A stretch of 19,119 bases of DNA, taken from Rhodospirillaceae bacterium (lineage in GTDB: Bacteria > Pseudomonadota > Alphaproteobacteria > Rhodospirillales > 2-02-FULL-58-16). The position numbers and the translations under genes were made by a program. The notes beneath the pieces are model-generated. The model saw nothing but the letters and a program-made list of their open reading frames with translations. It did no database searches and was not told where the DNA came from. Location: the NCBI GenBank assembly GCA_013349695.1, contig DUZD01000019.1, positions 1-19,119 on the forward strand. The letters are read 5' to 3'. Shown piece after piece: positions 1 through 7,796 of this stretch. Positions within the stretch are counted from its first letter, which is position 1. Every line of letters begins with the position of its first letter.

Positions 1-48
1 CCGAATGCCGATACCGGCGGCGTCCCGCCAAGGCAGAGCAAGAAATGA
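1..48 (+). CDS. C-terminal tail of an upstream gene (partial)
   Basis: An open frame runs from the first base to a TGA at 46-48 and overlaps the ATG of the HlyD-like gene in an ATGA arrangement. Only about 15 residues are visible, ending in a basic tail, so the product cannot be recognised from sequence. HlyD-type adaptors usually follow the ABC ATPase gene of the same type I secretion system, so that is the likeliest identity. This is inferred from context alone. Confidence 0.4.
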   Translation, partial: PNADTGGVPPRQSKK

Positions 49-1388
49 ACGACATGCAAACGGACAGTGCCGGGCAGGAAACCGGCGCCGGGCAGGAAAC
101 AAACCGGCTCGACGATCTTCTCGCCCATCATCCCCTGCCTTCCTGGCGTCTCGTGGCGTGGCCGGTGATGATCCTGTTGGCATTGCTGTTCGGTTGGGCC
201 CAATACGCCCAGTTGGACGAAGTGGCGGTGGCGATGGGTGAAGTTGTCCCCCAGGGGCAGGTTAAGCTGATCCAACACCTGGAAGGTGGAATCATCAAGA
301 AAATCCACGTCAACGATGGCGATTCGGTCAAGGCCGGCGATACCCTGGTGCAATTGGATCTCTCGACCTCCGGCATCAATCGCAAGGAACTGCAAGTGCG
401 TTTGGACAGCCAGTTGCTGGTGCGCTTGCGGTTGAATGCCGAAGCCGAAAGCACGGAACTCAAGTTCCCGGAAGACTTAGCCAAGCGCCGCGACAACCAG
501 GTCCGCGCCGAACGGCGAAGCTTCGAGGCCCGCAAGCGTCAGTTGTCGTCGATCCTGAGTGTGCAACATCAATTGGTCAAGCAGCGCGAACAGGAAGTCA
601 AGGAACTGGAGGCGCGCCTGCGGGCGGTGAACAGGAACCTGGCACTGGCCCGAGAGCGGTTCAAGATGTCCCAATCCCTGCTTGCCGATGGACTGACGCC
701 GAAAATGGAACACTTGCAGTTGGAAGCCGAGGTGGAAAGCCTGCAAGGCGAATCTCGGAGCCTTGGCCCCGCCATCCCGCGCGCCCGCGCCGCCGTTTCG
801 GAGGCGAGGGAACGAATGAATGAAGAAAGGAACCGATTTAGCAGCGAGGCCCAGGATGAACTGGTCAAGACCGAGCAGGCCATCGCCCGCATCAAGGAAC
901 TGTTGGCGGAAGCCACCGAACAAGGGGTGCGCGCGGAAATCAAGAGCCCCATTGCCGGAGTGGTGAAAAACTTGCGCTACCACACCATTGGCGGTGTCGT
1001 TAAGCCCGGCGATGCGATCATGGAGATCGTGCCGACGGGTGAAAACCTCGTCATCGAAGCGAAATTGAATCCCAACGACCGGGGTTATGTGAAACGGGGC
1101 CAATCCGCCATGGTCAAGATTTCGACATACGATTTCGCCCGCTACGGCGGCCTTGACGGCAAGGTCCTCATCATCGCCCCTGGCACCAGCACCGACGAGG
1201 ACGGCGCCCCCTATTTCCGCGTCACTGTCAAGACGGAGAAAACCTACCTTGGCGAGGAAGAAGGAATGCTTCCGATCACGCCCGGCATGGAGGCCACGGT
1301 CGATATTCATACGGGCAAGAAATCGGTCATGGATTACCTGATCAAACCGGTCCTCAAGCTCCGTTACGAGGCCTTTCGGGAGCGCTGA
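45..1388 (+). CDS. HlyD-family type I secretion periplasmic adaptor
   Basis: The 447-residue product has the layout of a type I secretion membrane-fusion protein, which bridges the inner-membrane ABC exporter and a TolC-like outer-membrane channel. A short cytoplasmic N-terminus is followed by one membrane segment at about residues 34-56. Next comes the family signature IQHLEGGII (about 76-84) in the first half of a lipoyl-like domain. A long Glu/Arg/Gln-rich coiled coil follows (about 135-300), then the second lipoyl half (SPIAGVVKNL) and a beta-barrel C-terminus. The length is normal for the LapC/PrtE/HlyD group. The start ATG overlaps the stop of the preceding frame, which suggests translational coupling with the exporter gene. 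The secreted substrate is not in the window. The family call is firm; the specific subfamily is not. Confidence 0.93.
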   Translation: MNDMQTDSAGQETGAGQETNRLDDLLAHHPLPSWRLVAWPVMILLALLFGWAQYAQLDEVAVAMGEVVPQGQVKLIQHLEGGIIKKIHVNDGDSVKAGDTLVQLDLSTSGINRKELQVRLDSQLLVRLRLNAEAESTELKFPEDLAKRRDNQVRAERRSFEARKRQLSSILSVQHQLVKQREQEVKELEARLRAVNRNLALARERFKMSQSLLADGLTPKMEHLQLEAEVESLQGESRSLGPAIPRARAAVSEARERMNEERNRFSSEAQDELVKTEQAIARIKELLAEATEQGVRAEIKSPIAGVVKNLRYHTIGGVVKPGDAIMEIVPTGENLVIEAKLNPNDRGYVKRGQSAMVKISTYDFARYGGLDGKVLIIAPGTSTDEDGAPYFRVTVKTEKTYLGEEEGMLPITPGMEATVDIHTGKKSVMDYLIKPVLKLRYEAFRER

Positions 1389-1585
1389 ACAAAACCTTTT
1401 CTTTCGGGGATGGTCTGGGACTACCCTTGGCGCCGGAAATTCCCCGACCGTGATTTACGTCCCGGGCGTTTATAATTTCACAATTTTTCTGTATAAGAGT
1501 TTAGACGAATCGTTTGAAACCCTGCCCTTCCCTCGGCGAAATTAGGAGGCGCTGAGCGGGAAGGCCGATTTTGCCGAGGTGGGAC

Positions 1586-2380
1586 ATGTCGATCGCAACG
1601 CTTGTAGGGGTGATAGCGGCGTTCGGGCTCTTTTTCGGGTCCATTATGTTCACCGCCGACAATCCCCTGATGTTCGTCGACGCCGCCAGTTTCGTCATGG
1701 TCTTCGGCGGCACCCTATCCTCCACCTTCATCGCCTACGAGCCGCGTTACGTGCTCTTGTCGTTGAAGCTGATCCTTAAGATCATGGCGGCGCCCAAGAT
1801 CGGCCGCGAGGTCCTCAAGGCCGAGGTCGGGCGGATCATCAAATGAGCCTACGCGGTGCAGAAGAACGGCATTCCCGGCTTGGAATCGGAAGTCAAGAAG
1901 GCGGTCAAGGGCGACTTGTTCCTCAAATTCGCCACCGATTTGGTGATCAGCGGCTATACGGGCGATGAAGTTCGCGCAATTTTAACCACTACCGTAAACT
2001 CCGGTTTCGGACGTAACACTGTTCCAGTTAGAATCCTCCTCGACATGGGGGCCGCCGCTCCCGCCTTCGGCATGATCGGCACCCTGGTTGGCCTGATCGT
2101 CATGCTCGCCGCCATGGGCGGCGATCCGGCGTCACTGGGAGCGGGTTTGGCGGTGGCCATGATCACCACCCTTTACGGTGTGTTCTTCGCCCGCATCATC
2201 TTCATCCCCGCCGCCACCAAGATCATGCAACGCGAACAGATCATTCGCTTCCGCAACACACTCGTCAGCGAGGGCTTGGCGCTCCTGGCCGACAACAAGA
2301 GCCCGCGCTTCATCCAGGACAAGATGAACAGCTACCTCGACCCGGCGATCCACTTCAACATCGACAAGATGAAGAAGTAA
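1586..2380 (+). pseudogene. motA: Flagellar stator protein MotA/PomA, interrupted by an in-frame TGA
   Basis: MotA/PomA forms the proton- or sodium-conducting stator channel with MotB in the inner membrane. The ATG at 1586 is preferred over the upstream TTG at 1571 because an AGG lies 6 bases before it and the protein then begins MSIATLVG, as family members do. The frame hits TGA at 1844-1846 after 86 codons. It then continues in the same frame to TAA at 2380, with strong family sequence including the MotA/ExbB segment FGMIGTLVGLIVML. Without the stop the protein would be 264 residues, a normal length. The stop falls where relatives are expected to have Trp (IIK-stop-AYAVQKNG), so a single TGG-to-TGA change explains it. 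The first part carries two membrane segments and the second part the other two. Possible explanations are a real nonsense mutation, readthrough, restart at the GTG at 1856, or a sequencing error. Confidence 0.85.
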
Positions 2381-2414
2381 CCAACGGGGATTGGAATAGA
2401 GGAGACCGATAGCG

Positions 2415-3173
2415 ATGGACGAAGACCCACCACTGGACGAATCCTGGCTGGCCACTTACGCCGACGCCATTACCCTTCTCATGGCGTTCTTCGTCATGCT
2501 GTTGAACTTTTCCAAGATCGACATCCCCAAGTTCGAAGAGGCGGCGGCCGGCATCGCCAACGAGATCGGCATGGGGCAGAAAGAACAATCCAGCCCCATT
2601 TCCATAATGAAGTTCGACATGCAGGACGTGGTCTACGAAATGCAGGCCGACGAGGTGGTGGAAGTCGAGACCGACGACAAGGGAATCACCATCGAATTGG
2701 CCAGTTCCGCCTTCTACAAGCCGGGATCGGCGGATCTCCGCGATCAAGCCCTGCCCGTCCTGAAGACGATGGCCGATATGTTCAAGGCGCCCAAATACAA
2801 GTACTACAACATCGAGATCGAGGGCCATACCGACGACGACCCGATCAGTACGGTCCGCTATCCGTCGAACTGGGAGCTGTCGGCGGGCCGCGCCTCCGGC
2901 GTCGTCCGTTACTTCATTTCCCAGGGCATCGACATGGAGCGCATGAAGGCGGTCGGCTACGCCGAAACGCAACCGAAACTACCGAACCGGGACGCCGACG
3001 GCAACCCGATCAAGGAGAACCAGTCGGAAAACCGCCGGGTGATCATGCGCATTTATCCCATGAATCTGGACGAACGCGAAAAACTGCTGCGCAAGGATGA
3101 ACTCAGGGAGATGGCGGCGGAAAGGCTGATATCCGGATCGCCGGCCGAAACCCCGGAAGAACGTCATCAATAG
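2415..3173 (+). CDS. motB: Flagellar stator protein MotB/PomB
   Basis: The 252-residue product pairs with MotA to form the stator and anchors it to peptidoglycan. Its single membrane helix lies at about residues 11-32. It contains the YADAITLLMAFFVML motif, whose Asp17 is the ion-binding residue of the family. The C-terminal half is an OmpA-like peptidoglycan-binding domain with EGHTDDDP, NWELSAGRA and an ENRRV-type end. The gene starts 34 bases after motA with a good ribosome site (GAGGAGA), so the two are very likely co-transcribed. The gene is intact although motA is interrupted. It ends 7 bases before the convergent MBL-fold gene. Proton versus sodium specificity cannot be decided from sequence alone. 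Confidence 0.93.
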   Translation: MDEDPPLDESWLATYADAITLLMAFFVMLLNFSKIDIPKFEEAAAGIANEIGMGQKEQSSPISIMKFDMQDVVYEMQADEVVEVETDDKGITIELASSAFYKPGSADLRDQALPVLKTMADMFKAPKYKYYNIEIEGHTDDDPISTVRYPSNWELSAGRASGVVRYFISQGIDMERMKAVGYAETQPKLPNRDADGNPIKENQSENRRVIMRIYPMNLDEREKLLRKDELREMAAERLISGSPAETPEERHQ

Positions 3174-3180
3174 GACCGTT

Positions 3181-4005
3181 TTATTCCATCTCGACTTGCA
3201 TGCCGTCACGGGTAACGAAAGCTCCCGGCCACTTTTCCTTGGCCTCGGCCTCAAGCCTTCCCATGAAAGCGTCGTTGTGGTCGGGTTCGTGATGAAAGAT
3301 GGCCAATCGCTTGACCTTTGCCGCTTGGCATAAACGGATCCCTTCATTCCAGGTGGAATGCCCCCAGCCGACCCTCGAAGGAAATTCCTCTTCCGTATAG
3401 GTGCTGTCATAGATCACCATATCGGCTCCCTCGATCAGACCGAGAATCCTTTGGTCGGGATCGCCGGGAGCGTGTTCGGTGTCGGTGATGTAGCAAAATG
3501 CCTTGCCGTTGTATTCGAGCCGATAGCCGGTGGCGCCATTAGGATGGTTCAGGGGCACCGTTCTCACCCTAACCCCGGCAATGTTGAATTCGTCTCCAGC
3601 CTCGAAATCCTCGAAACGCAAGTTCGCCCGCATCGCTTCCAGCGGCACCGGAAACATGGGGCTGTCCATTTGCTGAGATAGCGCATACCTGATGCCGCCT
3701 TGCTCTGCATTCAGATGCCCGGCCATGATGTGAATGGAACGATTGGGATCGTAAGCCGGGACAAAAAAGGGAAAGCCGTTGATGTGGTCCCAGTGGGTAT
3801 GGGTGAGAAGCAAGTGGGCTTCGCGAATATCATGAGCGAGAAATTTTTTGCCCAGGCCACGGATTCCGGTGCCGGCATCCAGGACGATGTGGCGGTCATC
3901 CGCAATCACCTCCAGGCAACTGGTATTGCCGCCGTATTTTATATATTCCGGAGATGGACAGGCAATGCTTCCCCGAATCCCCCAAAACTTGACCGCGAAC
4001 GTCAT
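3181..4005 (-). CDS. MBL-fold metallohydrolase
   Basis: This is a 274-residue metallo-beta-lactamase-fold enzyme. The metal-binding motif HTHWDH is at residues 69-74. Further likely ligands are His154 in PLNH, Asp175 in YITDTEH and the His239-His240 pair. The N-terminus FWGIRGSIACPSP and YGGNTSC is typical of a subfamily related to PhnP and RNase Z, which cleaves phosphodiester bonds, but the substrate of this protein is unknown. A GGAG lies just before the ATG. The gene is convergent with motB and has its own upstream region, which carries a CRP-like palindrome at 4121-4136. The fold assignment is firm. Substrate assignment, for example to a cyclic nucleotide, would be a guess. Confidence 0.88.
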   Translation of the reverse strand: MTFAVKFWGIRGSIACPSPEYIKYGGNTSCLEVIADDRHIVLDAGTGIRGLGKKFLAHDIREAHLLLTHTHWDHINGFPFFVPAYDPNRSIHIMAGHLNAEQGGIRYALSQQMDSPMFPVPLEAMRANLRFEDFEAGDEFNIAGVRVRTVPLNHPNGATGYRLEYNGKAFCYITDTEHAPGDPDQRILGLIEGADMVIYDSTYTEEEFPSRVGWGHSTWNEGIRLCQAAKVKRLAIFHHEPDHNDAFMGRLEAEAKEKWPGAFVTRDGMQVEME

Positions 4006-4072
4006 CCCATCTCACTCCGGGGTCAAAAGCCCTTCGATCGCATCCCTACCGTAAGATGGTAACGCAAGCAGT

Positions 4073-4078
4073 ATTATG
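4073..4078 (-). promoter_or_regulatory. Candidate -10 box for the MBL-fold gene
   Basis: On the minus strand the hexamer reads CATAAT, five of six matches to the sigma-70 consensus. It would start transcription near 4066-4067, about 60 bases before the ATG at 4005. No good -35 hexamer lies at the usual distance, which would fit an activator-dependent promoter driven from the palindrome at 4121-4136. Confidence 0.35.
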
Positions 4079-4120
4079 AGCTTCTCCTAAGTTTCTATGT
4101 CATGTCCAATCGGACGCGGC

Positions 4121-4136
4121 TGTGACGGATGTCACA
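4121..4136. promoter_or_regulatory. CRP/FNR-family operator candidate
   Basis: The sequence TGTGACGGATGTCACA matches the canonical CRP pattern TGTGA-N6-TCACA in both half-sites. With flanking bases it forms a perfect 7-bp inverted repeat (4120-4126 and 4131-4137). Its centre, 4128.5, is about 61-62 bases upstream of the start predicted from the -10 box at 4073-4078, the class I activator spacing known from E. coli CRP. It overlaps the stop codon of the SAM hydroxide adenosyltransferase gene. It could instead be an RNA hairpin, but no T-run follows on either strand. Confidence 0.45.
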
Positions 4137-4884
4137 GGTTCGCCGCCATGAACTCGGAAGCGGCCATGACCCCGGTGCCCACGGTCAAGCTCAAATCGAC
4201 GTTCGCCTTTCCTTGGTTGACGGCAATTTCAACTAGACCGTTAGCGTTTTCATACCAGAATGAAGTCCCCGGTGAAACATCGGAAAAGCAGACGGCACGA
4301 CGTAACCGCTCTCCGGCCACGAGAATTTCGGCTTGCGGGGACAAAGCGGCGGCGCGGATGCCGGTGACAGCATTGCCAAAACCATCGATGTAGACGACTT
4401 GCGCCAGATCGTCGGGCCAATCGGGATGGCGGATGGCTTCTGCCGGGCGCATGATTCCTTCCGTCTCGCAGCCGTTGGCGATTCGCGCCGCGACCGGCGC
4501 AAACAAGTCGCGGCCATGGAAGGTCGCGGATAATCTTTGCGGGCGCCAAGTGATCTCCCACCAAGTGGATTGGCCTGGCTGACGGCGCCGGATCAGTTCA
4601 AAAAGGCCGTTATCGGGACCCACGTACCAGCGGCCGCCGGCCTTGAGCACTCCCGGTGCTCTCTTTCCGCCAACGCCGGGATCGACCACGCATAGGAAGA
4701 CCGTGCCGGCCGGAAATTCCTCGACAAAGGCCGGCAACAGGTAAGCGGCGGCCCGCGGGTCATAGGGAGGGAGGTCGGCGAAAAGATCGACGATATTAAC
4801 TTCCGGCGCTTGACGGTGAAGCACCGCCTTGACTTGCCCCATATAAGGACCAGTCAAACCGAAATCGGTGAAAAGGACAATCAT
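4132..4884 (-). CDS. SAM hydroxide adenosyltransferase (DUF62 family)
   Basis: The 250-residue protein belongs to the SAM-dependent halogenase/hydroxide adenosyltransferase family, whose common members convert S-adenosylmethionine and water to adenosine and methionine. It starts MIVLFTDFG, the family N-terminus. The Asp-Arg-His set that marks the hydroxide enzymes rather than fluorinase or chlorinase is visible: Asp68 and Arg75 in VVDPGVGGKR and His123 in TFHGRDLF. The ATG at 4884 was chosen over a GTG at 4917 because family members begin with this block; the GTG would overlap rpoH. The gene begins 10 bases after the rpoH stop on the same strand, so co-transcription with the heat-shock sigma factor is likely. 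No ribosome site is strong here, which suggests coupling to rpoH translation. Confidence 0.9.
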   Translation of the reverse strand: MIVLFTDFGLTGPYMGQVKAVLHRQAPEVNIVDLFADLPPYDPRAAAYLLPAFVEEFPAGTVFLCVVDPGVGGKRAPGVLKAGGRWYVGPDNGLFELIRRRQPGQSTWWEITWRPQRLSATFHGRDLFAPVAARIANGCETEGIMRPAEAIRHPDWPDDLAQVVYIDGFGNAVTGIRAAALSPQAEILVAGERLRRAVCFSDVSPGTSFWYENANGLVEIAVNQGKANVDLSLTVGTGVMAASEFMAANL

Positions 4885-4894
4885 CGAGCCGGGG

Positions 4895-5782
4895 TCATGT
4901 TTCCCGATTCGCACCACCAGCAGCCGTCTCGGCCAATGATTTCACCTTTTCGAAAGCGCGGACTTCCAGTTGGCGAACCCGCTCTCGGCTGATCCCGTAG
5001 ACTTTGCCAAGTTCCTTCAGTGTTACAGGATCTTCCGTCAACCGCCGTTCGACCAGGATGTTGCGCTCGCGCTCGGGCAGCTTGGCAAGGGCTTGTTTGA
5101 GGAATTTCCGGCGCAACTTGCCCTCCTCGCTTTCCGCGGTTTGGGTTTCGGGAGAAGGGGCTTCATCAACCAGGAGGTCCTGGAATTCCAAGCTTTCATC
5201 CTCGGATTGGGTAAGAGGCGCGTTGAGCGAAACATCGAGCGCCGCCAGCCGCCGGTTCATATTGACCACTTCTTTCTCGGAGACCTGCATGACGGCGGCG
5301 AGCTCAGCCGCCTGGTCGCTGTCCAAATCACCAAAATCCATAATTCTCAGGCGGTTTTTTTGTTTTCTCAAGCTGAAAAAAAGCTTCTTCTGTGCCGCCG
5401 TGGTGCCCATTTTGACCACCGACCAGGAGCGCAGGATATATTCGGTGATCGCCGCCTTGACCCACCACATGGCATAGGTCGACAGGCGAAATCCACGTTC
5501 CGGTTCAAATTTCTTCACGGCTTTCATCAAGCCGATATTGCCCTCGGAAACCAAGTCCGCCACCGGCAGGCCATAACCCCGGTAATTCATGGCAATCTTG
5601 GCGACAAGTCGCAGGTGGCTGGTCACCAGTTTATGGGCGGCGTCCACGTCATCGTGTTGACGCCAGCGGCGGGCCAGCATGTACTCCTCTTGCGGCTCAA
5701 GAATGGGAAAGGACCAAGCCTCGCGGAAATACCGCGACAGCCCTTTTTCCATCGGGACGATTGGCAAAGTCAAGGCAGCCAT
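4895..5782 (-). CDS. rpoH: RNA polymerase sigma-32 factor RpoH
   Basis: The 295-residue product is the heat-shock sigma factor. Region 2 is nearly canonical (residues 51-125: TSHLRLVAKIA, GLPVADLVSEGNIGLMKAV, AMWWVKAAITEYILRSW). The diagnostic RpoH box QKKLFFSLR is at 131-139, separating it from RpoD and other group 2 sigmas. Region 4.2 has a clear helix-turn-helix (LKELGKVYGISRERVRQLE) near the C-terminus. Length is normal for alphaproteobacterial RpoH. A GGGTGA lies before the ATG at 5782. Upstream is a non-coding gap of about 800 bp, AT-rich over 6005-6120, that probably holds its promoter, but I could not identify a clear one. The next gene downstream is the SAM hydroxide adenosyltransferase, probably in the same transcript. 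Confidence 0.97.
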   Translation of the reverse strand: MAALTLPIVPMEKGLSRYFREAWSFPILEPQEEYMLARRWRQHDDVDAAHKLVTSHLRLVAKIAMNYRGYGLPVADLVSEGNIGLMKAVKKFEPERGFRLSTYAMWWVKAAITEYILRSWSVVKMGTTAAQKKLFFSLRKQKNRLRIMDFGDLDSDQAAELAAVMQVSEKEVVNMNRRLAALDVSLNAPLTQSEDESLEFQDLLVDEAPSPETQTAESEEGKLRRKFLKQALAKLPERERNILVERRLTEDPVTLKELGKVYGISRERVRQLEVRAFEKVKSLAETAAGGANRET

Positions 5783-6188
5783 AATTTACGGTCACCCAAT
5801 TTCTTTCGAGTTTTGTCCGGCCCCCGAACGGTCATATCTACCTATGCCGCTACGGCTGTCCCCGCGGACCGCGGAGACGCAAGCATTACGGGGAAGCTTA
5901 AAAAAACATGACGTGAGCCATGGACAATATGGGCCATATCCTCCTTAACGAATCACTACGCCGTCCACACCCCCCTCAAGGCAAGCTAAATTGTCTTTCC
6001 GGCCCCAATATATCACCGGTTGAATGATATAGTTAACCAATAACCAAGTAAAGTCAATGGTACTGTTAAAAAATTATTCTATATCAATGGATTATACGCG
6101 TTTTATCATCATCGTTATAAATACGGGAAGGGCGCTTTTTGACGCCCGGCCCATGGCGGCAAAAAACGGCGATCGCCACAGGCGCTAA
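5783..6188. other. Non-coding gap upstream of rpoH
   Basis: I see no convincing gene here. The part next to rpoH (5783-5990) is of mixed composition. Bases 6005-6120 are strikingly AT-rich, including a run near 6061-6086, and are the likely promoter zone for rpoH on the minus strand. A minus-strand TTGACT lies at about 6050-6055, but no good -10 hexamer sits at the usual distance. A small inverted repeat, GGGCG then CGCCC, lies near 6126-6142 just before the MITE-like element. Confidence 0.5.
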
Positions 6189-6476
6189 CAGCCTGTCCGA
6201 ATAACTGGAGGCGGTTGCGATGAGGCCAACTCAGGAAGGCCGCCGGCGTATCGGCCAAGAAGCGGTAACGCCCGGCAGGCCTGATTTGGGCCACCCCTCG
6301 GGCATCTCTCCTTGAGCCGTGGCTGGCGTCGGATGCTGCTTGTGATGTTACCAGCATCACGCGGCGCACCCTTTAGGGGACTTAAGCGGCGCCAACTCTG
6401 CGCCAAGGTTCCCCTCAAGCCTTGCCACGGGGCAAGGAAAAACGTCGCTACCGCCTCCGGTTGGTTCGGACAGGCT
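6189..6476. mobile_element. MITE-like element or remnant of an IS with 5'-AGCCTGTCCGAA ends
   Basis: The left end reads AGCCTGTCCGAA (6190-6201) followed by a near match, CTGGAGGCGGT (about 6205-6215). The right end read in reverse gives AGCCTGTCCGAA followed by CCGGAGGCGGT (6476 back to about 6450). This is an imperfect inverted repeat of about 26 bp. The four bases CTAA lie just outside both ends (6185-6188 and 6477-6480), as a target duplication would; the fit is off by one base on the left. The interior has no coherent transposase. Short open frames inside look fortuitous. It sits between the 3' end of mlaA and the rpoH upstream region. A non-autonomous IS5-type element is my inference from the CTAA pattern. 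Confidence 0.55.
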
Positions 6477-6587
6477 CTAAAACCAGATGACGAGAAGTCA
6501 CCCCGGAACCGTGACACTCCAAGACATCATCAGAAAAAAATTCGTGTCACCGATCAGCGAACGAGTCCGCCCCAACCGACAGGCCAA
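6477..6587. other. Gap downstream of mlaA
   Basis: This gap separates the MITE-like element from the mlaA stop. It contains a 7-bp inverted repeat, GTGACAC at 6511-6517 and GTGTCAC at 6544-6550, with an A-run between the arms. It could act as a weak terminator for mlaA, but the T-run lies inside the loop rather than after the stem, so I do not call one. Confidence 0.3.
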
Positions 6588-7511
6588 TTATTGCCCGTCC
6601 GGGTCTTCAGAAAAGTCATTCGCCGCAAAAGCCGGGTCGTTGTCGACACCATCCTTCAACTCTTGACTAAATTTGAGGTCGGGAATGGGCGGAAGCTCAT
6701 CCGGATTGCCGTTTTCGATTTCGGATTTGCGTTTCTGACGATACATGCTGCGAATCGCCGCGTAATAATCAATGGATGTCTTTTTCACCTGCTCCAACTC
6801 GTCCATGACGCCGGAGTACTCATCAAGAGCGGTCAAACCTATCCGCGCGCCTGTACCCTCGTCGTGATCCGAATTATTAAGCCACATGCCAACGGGATCC
6901 AACAAGAAAGTATCGACCCCCAGTTTGCCAAATGCATCACGCGGGCTGGAAGGACCAAAGAGAGGCAGGACAAGATAAAATCCCTCGCCGACGCCCCAGG
7001 TGCCAAGTGTCTGCCCGAAATCTTCTTCATGCTTTTCCATCCCAAGGTAGTCGGCGACATCGAAAAGTCCACCCACGCCGGCGGTGCTGTTAACCGCTAG
7101 ACGGCCGATGGTATCCAATGCCCGTCCGCCTTCCCCTTGCATGAGGTCGTTGGCCAGAACGGCGGGCGACCTGAGGTTGTCCAGGGCATTGCCAAAGGCC
7201 GTGCGGATAGGCGCCGGCAGGTAGACATAGACCTTGGTGACGGGACGCAAAAGGTAGTCCTGGAGGAACTCATTCATATCAAAGAAAACACGGTTCATCG
7301 GCTCCAGCGGATCGCCGACGTCTTCGACGTCCTCTCCGGTAGCGTCTTCTTTGGCGCCGTAATCATAAAAGACGTCTTTGGCTTGGCTTATCTCTTCATG
7401 ATCCGTCACCTCCCCAACAGCGAAAGCCGGAGAAACACCGCCGGTCATTAAAGCGGCGGTGATGACCAAAACCCCATACCAGTACGGCAGTCTGAGAAGA
7501 TTATGTGACAA
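6588..7511 (-). CDS. mlaA: MlaA/VacJ-family outer-membrane lipid asymmetry protein
   Basis: The 307-residue product is a VacJ/MlaA protein, which in Gram-negatives removes misplaced phospholipids from the outer leaflet of the outer membrane and passes them to periplasmic MlaC. The family core is clear: DPLEPMNRVFFDMNEFL, NALDNLRSPAVLANDLMQG, RLAVNSTAGVGGLFDVA, EDFGQTLGTWGVGEGFYLVLPLFGPSS (seen in separate blocks). The start TTG at 7511 is preferred because AAAGGGGA lies just upstream and a signal peptide follows directly. That peptide ends SPAFA and contains no lipobox cysteine, whereas E. coli MlaA is a lipoprotein; this protein is probably cleaved by signal peptidase I. The C-terminal tail is acidic and low in complexity. 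The gene is divergent from mlaC. Confidence 0.93.
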   Translation of the reverse strand: MSHNLLRLPYWYGVLVITAALMTGGVSPAFAVGEVTDHEEISQAKDVFYDYGAKEDATGEDVEDVGDPLEPMNRVFFDMNEFLQDYLLRPVTKVYVYLPAPIRTAFGNALDNLRSPAVLANDLMQGEGGRALDTIGRLAVNSTAGVGGLFDVADYLGMEKHEEDFGQTLGTWGVGEGFYLVLPLFGPSSPRDAFGKLGVDTFLLDPVGMWLNNSDHDEGTGARIGLTALDEYSGVMDELEQVKKTSIDYYAAIRSMYRQKRKSEIENGNPDELPPIPDLKFSQELKDGVDNDPAFAANDFSEDPDGQ

Positions 7512-7599
7512 TTTGATTCCCCTTTGGCCCACAGTAGACAGCGGCAATATTTAATGAAATCTAAAGCATCGGAAAACGGATGTAAGTTTTATGATTCCG

Positions 7600-7626
7600 A
7601 TAATAGATCGAGTCCGTATTTTTCAA
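7600..7626 (-). promoter_or_regulatory. mlaA: Weak promoter candidate for mlaA
   Basis: On the minus strand TTGAAA (7621-7626) and TATTAT (7600-7605) resemble -35 and -10 boxes, but the spacer is only 15 bases. It lies about 90 bases upstream of the TTG start in an AT-rich stretch (7512-7720) with no recognisable gene. Confidence 0.25.
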
Positions 7627-7796
7627 TAATTTGCTCTTCAGTTTTGCCGGAAAAGGTTGCCCGTTGTCAACCACCCGCCGAGGTTTTAGTCTCTCCGCAA
7701 AACCATTTCGATGATTAAGGAAAGCTTATGTGTCATTTATGGGACACTTATTACCGTTGCGCAAACAAGACCCCATTTTTCCTGAGTTTCTTTTTT

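Noticed and set aside
1844..1846. UGA recoded as Trp throughout the genome
   Set aside because: hlyD, rpoH, the SAM hydroxide adenosyltransferase and the TPR gene use TGA as normal stops at family-consistent ends.
4120..4137. CTGTGAC palindrome as an intrinsic terminator
   Set aside because: The stem is only 7 bp and no T-run follows on either strand; the match to a CRP-type operator is more specific.
6312..7100. Plus-strand open frame of 262 codons
   Set aside because: It runs from inside the MITE-like element into the antisense of mlaA and shows no protein-like motifs.
7730..7747. GTGTC...GACAC inverted repeat upstream of the mlaC remnant
   Set aside because: The 5-bp arms are too short to separate from chance in an AT-rich gap.
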